Shown here: in pieces, positions 57,459 to 64,000 of the stretch
Numbering within the stretch: position 1 is the stretch's first letter
Layout of the letters: each line of letters begins with the position of its first letter
DNA from: Marinobacter sp. JH2
Lineage (GTDB): Bacteria; Pseudomonadota; Gammaproteobacteria; Pseudomonadales; Oleiphilaceae
Assembly: GCF_004353225.1 (NCBI RefSeq)
Contig: NZ_CP037934.1
Location: 1,860,001-1,924,000, forward strand
DNA length: 64,000 nucleotides
Direction: 5' to 3'
Position numbers and translations under genes: made by a program
Notes under the pieces: model-generated
Database searches by the model: none
Seen by the model: the letters and a program-made list of their open reading frames with translations, nothing else
What the model was told of the DNA's origin: nothing

Positions 57459-58844
57459 GTGGGTTCAGCTACAATGGAACCAGAATCATCCAAATCGAGA
57501 CATCAAAACCCCGTGGGAGATAGCTGCAAAAATATGAAAAGAACTTCGCCATCAATGGGTTATAGCGATTTGCGGAACGCGCTAGATGAAAGTTTTGCCG
57601 AGCAGCGACACCGCGACCTCTGGCTTTTTTTATACTCTAGCCGCCACGCCGACCCTGAATTATGGCAACCAAGTAGCGCCAAAGATCATGGTATCCAAGA
57701 AAGAAACCACCTGATTGATGAAGCTTTTCTCCTGCTGGATAAGCTTTCACCACCTAAACCCTGGCAACTTTTACCCAGCCCTAAAGAGTTAGCAGCGGAA
57801 CTAAATGAATTTTGCTTTCGCGCCACGTATGCCTTTCATAGAAGACACTTCGCAGACGGCTTTATCGACATTCGGCTTGAAGGGCAACTTGCCGACTATG
57901 ACGCGTTCATTAACAAGCTCACCAGAGATGAGATAGTAACCGTATCTCGTCTCCATGATCTAACTTACAAATACGGATTCCTCATAACTGAACTATGGCT
58001 GCCTCAGACTGAATCAGCCAATTTAATGGAATCGTTCATTACAAGAAACCTGAAAATTACAGATCTAGTCTCAACTCCTTTCTTTACTTTTCCCAAAAAT
58101 GGAGATCATATCCAGGGCCTTCAAATATCAATAAAAGAGCACCAGGCGACAATAACCGAACCTTGGGATCTCGCGGTATTTATTAATGAAAACGAAAATC
58201 TTTCAAAAATAAAAGATGAGATAAACGATGCCTGGCAGCGTTCTGGAGAGCAAGTCGTTGGAAATTACAAAAAACACAAAATAGCTTTATTTGTAGACAG
58301 GAGTCAATGCAAATTTAGCAACTTAATATCTACACTTAGACTTCAGATCGATCATTTAAATGACTATAACAACGGACTTTCGCTAATCGCAGAGCCAGAA
58401 CATCTATCTGGCTTCAAAAAAAATAAAACTAAGGCAAACAAAGAAGCGAAGAGAAATCTATCATCTACAATAGATCGCCTCAGATTAAGTGAAGGACTTA
58501 TATATAAGCGCTGGAGCGTAGAACAGAGTAACGTGCGTCGATCGGTAGGGCTTTACCTGTGGGACCAAAAAAATATCGTAACACCTTCCCGAAGCAGGAA
58601 AAGCATTATAAGGGACTTAATAGATAAACTTAAATGCCAAAAACCGGAAGCTCTTGAATTCTATTTCAAAAACTTCAACAAATACGACTCGCCAGCGCAA
58701 ACAACAAAATTTGGAGACTCAGCAGGCGCTCTCGAAACAGTGACGAGGGAAATGGAGGCGGATTTTGAACTAACAGATAACTGCATTCGAAATTTCGAAT
58801 TCCTTACACCTCAAGATATAAAATCCAGAAGAAGAAAAAGCTGA
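57459..58844 (+). CDS. Island protein of unknown function (461 aa)
   Basis: A protein of up to 461 residues that I do not recognise. It is divergent from alpA and ends 88 bp before the convergent restriction gene. The sequence is basic towards the C-terminus (GFKKNKTKANKEAKRNLSST, KSRRRKS at the end), without membrane helices or signal peptide. Codon use is AT-rich (many AAA, ATA, AAT), unlike the host genes. Segments such as YKRWSVEQSNVRRSVGLYLW and FCFRATYAFHRRHFADGFID may be of structural importance. The start is unresolved: GTG 57459, ATG 57474, ATG 57534 or ATG 57555. Being an accessory gene between a satellite module and a restriction system, defence or replication roles are possible; neither is shown. 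Confidence 0.65.
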   Translation: MGSATMEPESSKSRHQNPVGDSCKNMKRTSPSMGYSDLRNALDESFAEQRHRDLWLFLYSSRHADPELWQPSSAKDHGIQERNHLIDEAFLLLDKLSPPKPWQLLPSPKELAAELNEFCFRATYAFHRRHFADGFIDIRLEGQLADYDAFINKLTRDEIVTVSRLHDLTYKYGFLITELWLPQTESANLMESFITRNLKITDLVSTPFFTFPKNGDHIQGLQISIKEHQATITEPWDLAVFINENENLSKIKDEINDAWQRSGEQVVGNYKKHKIALFVDRSQCKFSNLISTLRLQIDHLNDYNNGLSLIAEPEHLSGFKKNKTKANKEAKRNLSSTIDRLRLSEGLIYKRWSVEQSNVRRSVGLYLWDQKNIVTPSRSRKSIIRDLIDKLKCQKPEALEFYFKNFNKYDSPAQTTKFGDSAGALETVTREMEADFELTDNCIRNFEFLTPQDIKSRRRKS

Positions 58845-58932
58845 GCGGTCACTTTCTCACTTCTTTTAATTCAGGGAAGCAGCCCGGAAATTGAACGCTA
58901 TTCCCGGGCAATACCCCAAATTAACTCCACCT

Positions 58933-61900
58933 CTAAACGCCAGAAACGCTCTCAACCAGCTTCTCAATATATTGGTCATCCTCTTCCCGGAAGAGGATAT
59001 TCCAGCTTTCCATAAGCTCGCGTGTCACGGGCTGACCCGCAGCATCCCTCCACTGACTCACCAGTTGGGAGGAGTGGGTTTCCGAGATCAGGAAGGCATG
59101 TAGCTCGATCCCGGCGTTCTCAGGTTGCTGCTGGCGCAGGTCTCGCTCGATATCCTTGATGGTCTCATGGAAGCGAACTTTGGGATCGTCCGGTTTGTGA
59201 TGGCGGAGGCCTTTCGGGTCGACGAACACGACTTTTTGCGACTGGCCTTTCACTAGCCACAAGATGAAGTCCGGGTAAAAGCCGCCGTCGACGAACACAC
59301 CTACAGCCCCCTGCCCTGTCTGATTCCGCAATAGGTAGACTTCGTAGCCTTCAAACGCACCAGCTTTTGTGGCTGCCTGTACATCCCGGACAAAATCAGC
59401 CTCACCCTTGTTCAGTGAAACCGGGCTTACTTGGAAGTCCAAGCCTTGGGTCGACGCCAGCAGAGGCTGATAGAAGTGTGGCTCGCACCAAATGAATTCC
59501 AGCCCTTCTGCGACCTTCTGATTCCAGAAGTCCACATCCCCCTCAGCAATACTTTCGCGAAGATTGGACAGCTGCTTGATCAATGAGTCATGCCGTACTC
59601 GGTCCAGCGTGATCGTGTAACTGCCGTCTGGTGCCGCCTCGCTGACACCAGGCAAATACTTCCGGTTCTCAGTAATAGGCCGGTATTCAAGCTTGTCCGC
59701 CTCCCACTGCTTTCTGCGGAAGCCATAGAACAGCTCACAGTACTTTCTGAGCAGAGAGATCGCCATGTCATGCCACAGCGTCATCTTCTCCAGCCGACCC
59801 AGCTCCATGGCCTCATCAGGGGCATAAAGCCGGTACCAGTCGTACCGGTTGCCTGTGAGCAGCTTTTCCACCACATCCTGAGTAATGGTCAGGTTCGACC
59901 AACGCTTGTCCCGCTTGAATGCCAGCAGCTCGAAATAAAGGCGCTGCATATCCAGCAACGCGATGTGAGTTGGCTTCAAACGCTGAATTTTGGCACCGGT
60001 GTTCTGAACGCCCTTCTTGTCGGTTGCGAACAGTCCAACCTGGGGATAGAAATCCAGACTGACCCTTGGCGGATTGCAAAAGTAGTCAATCTCAGTCGGC
60101 TGCAAATCCCCTGGCGCCTTCAGTACCACCTGTTCGGCAAGTTCCTGAAATGCGGTACCGGAACCGCCAATGGCCTTATTGGCAATGCTTTCCTTCACCC
60201 GAACGACATGAAGATCCTTACGCAGGTCTTTCATCGGCTTCAACGGAAGCACGAATTCTTCGAGACCCTCGTTAACCGGAATCTCCTCGTCTTCCAGCTC
60301 TTTCCGGAACTGAGCAATGTAATCGGCCTTCACCCCGAAAATATTCAGTGTCTCCATGACACCGATGTGCTCAGGCCGCTCTATACCGGCCTCTTTCAAT
60401 CCGGTTGCCAGCTCGGCAGAACGCTTTAGCGTTGTTTTCCAGCCCTTCAGCCTTACACCGCGACCGAACAGCTGAATGATCTGCGCACCCTCATTCTTGC
60501 CAACATTCATCAACGTCATGTTGGAAACGCGCCAACTACTCCAGCCCTCGGTGAACTTTTTCGAGCCCAGCAGTAGGTTGACCGGCGAACCGTCGGTATT
60601 GATGCCATGGAACAGGCTTTCGCTAAAACGAGAATCCTGAGTGAACAGGTCGTGCTTCTCGCAGAGTTTGACCAGCTTTGCATCATCCCCCACGTTGATG
60701 ACACCGAACGGGGTGTCTGACGTGCCAGCCCGAAGCGCGATCTCACCAGGGATGCCGGTGATATTTTCGATGTGGAGTCGACCGCCACTACTATTAAATA
60801 CCCTGTCCAGTAGATCCTGGTACAGCGCATCCCCGCCTTCACCCAGTTCTTTCAGATAATTGAACCGCCCATGCAACAGATCGGTACCACCCTTGGCAAC
60901 CATGCCGCGTTTCAGCAGGTAATCGATCGCGGCGACCGTTTCTTCCTGCTTGTGCAATACCTGGTCGATAAACGCCAGCACCTGAACGGTGTCTGAAGCC
61001 TCACCGCTGGACAGCGTTGCCGTTACCTTAGAGCTTACAAACACCCATAGGGGCTTCTCCAGGTTGAAGGGCTTGAAGCTGGCCTTTTGCTCTTCGAACA
61101 ACCGTAGTTGCTGGTAGTAACTCAGTAACGAGGCAACCAGATATCGGAATTCATCCTGGGCATTGGGATTTGCTTGCAGATTCAGAATCTGAGACTGCTT
61201 ACCGTAGCCATCCCCATAAAAATGTCGGTAGGAGTAATCGAACAGAATGGCCTTGGTATACGTCTGCCGTAGGTTCTCGTGTTTGGAGCCTGACTGGGCA
61301 AACGTAGCGGAGTATTCGAAGGAGAAACCCAGCGAACACAATTTTTGCCGATAGTCGTACCAGCTGCCACCACCACTGGCCGTTCCCCGATGGCCCTCAT
61401 CCACCAACAGCAGGTTGCGGGAGCCGAAGGAGTCGACCGCAACCGTCTTCTTCTTCTCACTATCGCGGAGCTTGTTAATGTCGATGACAATCACATCTTG
61501 AGCGAACAGGTCGCCACCACGGGCAGAGAACTCACTGGCCCTGATTCCGGACTTGTCCAGGTCACGCAGGTGTTGCTGGGTAAGCCCCTCGTTGGGGGTC
61601 AGTAGAATAATCTTGTTGATATCCCCGGCTTTTCCATACCGCTGCAGGTAGAAGCGATACTGCAGGATGTTGGCGTGCATGATCAGGGTTTTACCTGAAC
61701 CAGTCGCGCTCCAATAGGCCACCATGTTGAGTTGCGGCCACAGATCATCCTCCGGGTTCAGTAAATCCAGCGGTTTGTGATTAAAGCCCTGATCCACAAC
61801 CCAGTGATCATTCCAACGCTCAATCTGTTCGTTGAGCGCCTCCAGCAACTCATCCGGTTTGGTGAACAGGTAGTCCAGGTAGATCTCGGTAAACAACAGC

Positions 61901-62280
61901 GTCAGATACTGGAAGTACTTCCATTCAATTGGCTCCTCACCAGAGGTGAGGCGCGCGTTATTGATGGTATCCGTCAGCTGCTTTATCCGGCGGTCGTACT
62001 CCAGCAGTTGCTCATCGCTCAGCTTGGCATTTTCGTTGAGATTCTCCCGGATTCTCTGGATCAGCAGATGCTCCCCCTCGGCATTACGACCGCTGGTTTC
62101 GCCAATCAACTGGAAACGGTCCCGGAACGCCTCAAGCGTTGGCGCTTCCCGGTTTCCCAAATCAAACTGTCCACTGAGAGAATCGAAGCCGAACAGGGAA
62201 AACAACCACTGGTTTAGCACCAGGTGATGGCGGAAGGGCAACGTCTGTTTGCTGCCCTTGACGGATTTCCGTGCTGCCAT
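58933..62280 (-). CDS. Type III restriction enzyme Res subunit
   Basis: A 1115-residue DEAD/DEAH-type translocase-nuclease. Helicase motifs: Walker A YWSATGSGKTLIMHANI (near residue 190), Walker B-like LLLVDEGHRGTASGG, motif III FSFEYSATFAQ, and motif VI region IQLFGRGVRLKGW. The C-terminus carries a PD-(D/E)xK-like nuclease site: GGFYPDFILW with VVFVDPKG. With Mod, it would cut DNA at unmodified asymmetric sites after ATP-driven sliding. It starts 10 bp after mod, as usual for mod-res operons. All motifs appear intact, so the system is likely active. Confidence 0.9.
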   Translation of the reverse strand: MAARKSVKGSKQTLPFRHHLVLNQWLFSLFGFDSLSGQFDLGNREAPTLEAFRDRFQLIGETSGRNAEGEHLLIQRIRENLNENAKLSDEQLLEYDRRIKQLTDTINNARLTSGEEPIEWKYFQYLTLLFTEIYLDYLFTKPDELLEALNEQIERWNDHWVVDQGFNHKPLDLLNPEDDLWPQLNMVAYWSATGSGKTLIMHANILQYRFYLQRYGKAGDINKIILLTPNEGLTQQHLRDLDKSGIRASEFSARGGDLFAQDVIVIDINKLRDSEKKKTVAVDSFGSRNLLLVDEGHRGTASGGGSWYDYRQKLCSLGFSFEYSATFAQSGSKHENLRQTYTKAILFDYSYRHFYGDGYGKQSQILNLQANPNAQDEFRYLVASLLSYYQQLRLFEEQKASFKPFNLEKPLWVFVSSKVTATLSSGEASDTVQVLAFIDQVLHKQEETVAAIDYLLKRGMVAKGGTDLLHGRFNYLKELGEGGDALYQDLLDRVFNSSGGRLHIENITGIPGEIALRAGTSDTPFGVINVGDDAKLVKLCEKHDLFTQDSRFSESLFHGINTDGSPVNLLLGSKKFTEGWSSWRVSNMTLMNVGKNEGAQIIQLFGRGVRLKGWKTTLKRSAELATGLKEAGIERPEHIGVMETLNIFGVKADYIAQFRKELEDEEIPVNEGLEEFVLPLKPMKDLRKDLHVVRVKESIANKAIGGSGTAFQELAEQVVLKAPGDLQPTEIDYFCNPPRVSLDFYPQVGLFATDKKGVQNTGAKIQRLKPTHIALLDMQRLYFELLAFKRDKRWSNLTITQDVVEKLLTGNRYDWYRLYAPDEAMELGRLEKMTLWHDMAISLLRKYCELFYGFRRKQWEADKLEYRPITENRKYLPGVSEAAPDGSYTITLDRVRHDSLIKQLSNLRESIAEGDVDFWNQKVAEGLEFIWCEPHFYQPLLASTQGLDFQVSPVSLNKGEADFVRDVQAATKAGAFEGYEVYLLRNQTGQGAVGVFVDGGFYPDFILWLVKGQSQKVVFVDPKGLRHHKPDDPKVRFHETIKDIERDLRQQQPENAGIELHAFLISETHSSQLVSQWRDAAGQPVTRELMESWNILFREEDDQYIEKLVESVSGV

Positions 62281-62290
62281 GATATTCCCC

Positions 62291-64000
62291 TTAATGAACT
62301 GCTTCGGTGTCAGCGAACATCAGCCGATGGAAGGCTTCCTCGATCAGCTGGATACGCGCCTGCTCCATGGGTTCACCCTTGCAGGACCGGGGAATACTGA
62401 TGTTGTGGTCGCCGTTTACATACAGCACGTCGATCTCGTCATCCTGGCTTTCGGTCAGGCGAATAGAGAGCTTCTCGATCAGTACCGCATCCAACACGGC
62501 ATTGTCCTTCTGGATGCCATCGGCCTCGCCATCAATGACCGACGGTAGGTTTCTCCATACCACCAGCACCTGCTGCCCGGCCCGATTCGTGCCGTAGACG
62601 GTTCGGAACCACCACTTGCCGGTTTCACTGCGCTTAACCTTCGCCTGCCAGCGGCCATATTCGCCTTGGTTCAGCTCTGCCTCGAAGTGAATTGGTGCAG
62701 CGATATGCTCTACTTCCAAGCCCAACAGGTAGTTAAAGGTTTCAAGTAGGTCAACATTAACGGGTTTGGTTTCGTCTCCGCCAGAGGAACGAACCTCTAG
62801 CACATAACGGGTGGGGTTAACAAAATGGCGAGCACTCAATAGGGACGGTGAATCGCGCGTTTCGACTTCCAGCATGTAATTGATTAAATATGCATGTCGA
62901 ACGCATGGGTTATCCATCTCACTAGGTTCATTCAATAATTTTTGTTGGCCAGATGACCGAGAAAGCGCTAAATTTCCCAGTGTGTCTTCGTAGCTCTCAA
63001 GTCTCAGATAGCGAAACATATGACTCACGCCTTTCAGGTCTCCTGATTTGCTGACAACTGGAACTCCTTCAACCCATTTATCTGAATAAACTGCTTTTAT
63101 CATCCTCGTTTTCAAAGCCTTATCAAAGTAGCTCCCCATTTCAACCAAACAGTATTTGCGATCTCCAAATCCCTCACGCTTCAAATTAATCAACGCATTC
63201 CCTGTGGTACCAGAGCCTGCAAAAAAATCAGCTGTCAGATCTCCATCTTCGGTTACTTGGCTGACAAATTTCTCAATCAATTTAGGAGGTTTGGGGTTAG
63301 GTACAACTCCCTTTTCCCCCAGAATATTTGCAAGACATGGCTCGCCGTCGGCATACTGCCTAACGACTGAAGTTGGTACTGACGTCGCCACTTCACGCAA
63401 AAAATACTTCTGTTGTGGCGTGACGTCTTCACTACCAAACCATATCCGATTATCATTCAAATACCCTTGAAAAGATGGCCTTGATCCAATCGAACGATAT
63501 GGAAAAGCCCACCCACGTTTGGGAGCTCGAAAAGTTTTTCCTTCCACTGTTGGGCTGTAGTGTCGATAGTTTTCAGATTTAGCGTCTCGGGTAGAAGGAG
63601 ACTGTTTTCCAGACGGCATTGAAGGCTCGACCTTTCTCCATACCCACGGCGTGGCATTTTCAACCTGAGCATTAGAATATTCAACGAATTTCCCCTGAGA
63701 ATCTCTGTATTCAACAAAAGCATAGGGATATAAGCCTTTCCAAGGATCAGTCTTGATAGCTTCAGGTTTTTCTATTCCTCTATCCATTTCCAAAGAAATA
63801 TGCTTGTCTTTATTTTTCTTATAAAGGGCTTTCAGCTCTCGCTCAATTTCCTCAACTGGAGCAAATCGCCGCCCCATTTCTGTAACAAGGCTATTAACTT
63901 CTTTATAACCTGGCCTGATTTCCCTAAACATTCCGTCTATGCTTTCCGCAGATTTTCGATCTTTCGCGAACACCTCAACATATTCATGGTTCGTTGAGTA
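62291..64000 (-). CDS. Type III DNA methyltransferase Mod (N-terminus outside window)
   Basis: The frame is open to the right edge (570 codons visible), where STNHEYVEVFAKDR matches the segment after the DPPY motif of beta-class adenine methyltransferases, so the gene continues beyond 64000 and an internal ATG at 63973 is not the start. The AdoMet-binding motif is visible (DLTADFFAGSGTTGNALINL, then KYCLVEMGSYFDK). Mod methylates adenine in the recognition site and gives Res its specificity. The target recognition region lies between, about residues 30-200 of the visible part. DPPY itself is not in view. Confidence 0.9.
   Translation of the reverse strand, partial: YSTNHEYVEVFAKDRKSAESIDGMFREIRPGYKEVNSLVTEMGRRFAPVEEIERELKALYKKNKDKHISLEMDRGIEKPEAIKTDPWKGLYPYAFVEYRDSQGKFVEYSNAQVENATPWVWRKVEPSMPSGKQSPSTRDAKSENYRHYSPTVEGKTFRAPKRGWAFPYRSIGSRPSFQGYLNDNRIWFGSEDVTPQQKYFLREVATSVPTSVVRQYADGEPCLANILGEKGVVPNPKPPKLIEKFVSQVTEDGDLTADFFAGSGTTGNALINLKREGFGDRKYCLVEMGSYFDKALKTRMIKAVYSDKWVEGVPVVSKSGDLKGVSHMFRYLRLESYEDTLGNLALSRSSGQQKLLNEPSEMDNPCVRHAYLINYMLEVETRDSPSLLSARHFVNPTRYVLEVRSSGGDETKPVNVDLLETFNYLLGLEVEHIAAPIHFEAELNQGEYGRWQAKVKRSETGKWWFRTVYGTNRAGQQVLVVWRNLPSVIDGEADGIQKDNAVLDAVLIEKLSIRLTESQDDEIDVLYVNGDHNISIPRSCKGEPMEQARIQLIEEAFHRLMFADTEAVH

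Larger units (their letters stand above)
54066..64000. mobile_element. Integrated genomic island in mutS (left end; right end outside window)
   Basis: The boundary is set by the break in the mutS frame at about 54066-54069. Inside are an alpA/yfjI/yfjJ-type satellite module, an unknown gene and a type III restriction-modification system. Coding DNA at 54700-58850 is clearly richer in A and T than the flanking chromosome, while the restriction genes are closer to the host. No integrase or transposase is visible, so recombination genes are expected beyond 64000. No tRNA is at the junction. Confidence 0.8.

Overview
The window looks like a chromosomal segment of a marine gammaproteobacterium, most likely Marinobacter or a close relative. 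This rests on gene order recalled from memory (thrS-infC-rpmI-rplT-pheS-pheT-ihfA-merR; pepN-DUF2797-yeaC-glpG-phosphoesterase-nadK; recA-pncC next to mutS, as in Pseudomonas) and on protein style. No database search was possible.

Layout. 1-4976: iron-siderophore uptake, with a binding protein cut by the window edge, a TonB-dependent receptor, a divergent LysR regulator and a second binding protein with a Fur-like box. 5077-5640: FMN reductase. 5844-10123: putA and a divergent Lrp-type regulator. 10123-13847: glycerate regulator (CdaR type), transporter and kinase. 13929-21318 (minus strand): translation block thrS-infC-rpmI-rplT-pheS-pheT-ihfA and a MerR-type gene, with a strong attenuator in front of pheS and two tRNA-Thr-like hairpins in front of thrS. 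21477-25140: fused TRAP permease with its TAXI binding protein. 25327-30432: RND exporter, YCF48-type propeller and DUF1329 protein. 30633-38524: pepN to nadK housekeeping block. 38658-44301: fadH, two AraC regulators, tRNA-Asp and a MaoC-type hydratase. 44349-46593: FixLJ-like two-component pair. 46632-53903: Lon-like protease, flavodoxin-like protein, recA with an SOS box, pncC, a SelD-associated oxidoreductase and two TIGR0428x proteins.

From about 54066 to the end the chromosome is interrupted. A start codon with a good ribosome binding site opens the N-terminus of MutS (ending in the family signature HTPMM), and the reading frame then runs into foreign DNA and stops. The foreign DNA carries an alpA / yfjI-like / yfjJ-like module in the same order as E. 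coli prophage CP4-57, an unknown 461-residue gene, a perfect 13-bp inverted repeat, a 600-bp structured-looking non-coding stretch at its edge, and a type III restriction-modification pair whose mod gene leaves the window. The strain is therefore predicted to lack MutS unless the element excises.

The best candidate for an undescribed element is a small RNA at 34526-34612. It has a TTGACA promoter overlapped by a 15/19 Fur box, a 9-bp 5' hairpin, and a textbook terminator that lies inside the 3' end of the convergent glpG gene. It has the architecture of an iron-starvation sRNA such as RyhB or PrrF. Another notable point is the thrS leader, where a 7-bp stem carries a loop nearly identical to the tRNA-Thr(GGU) anticodon loop.
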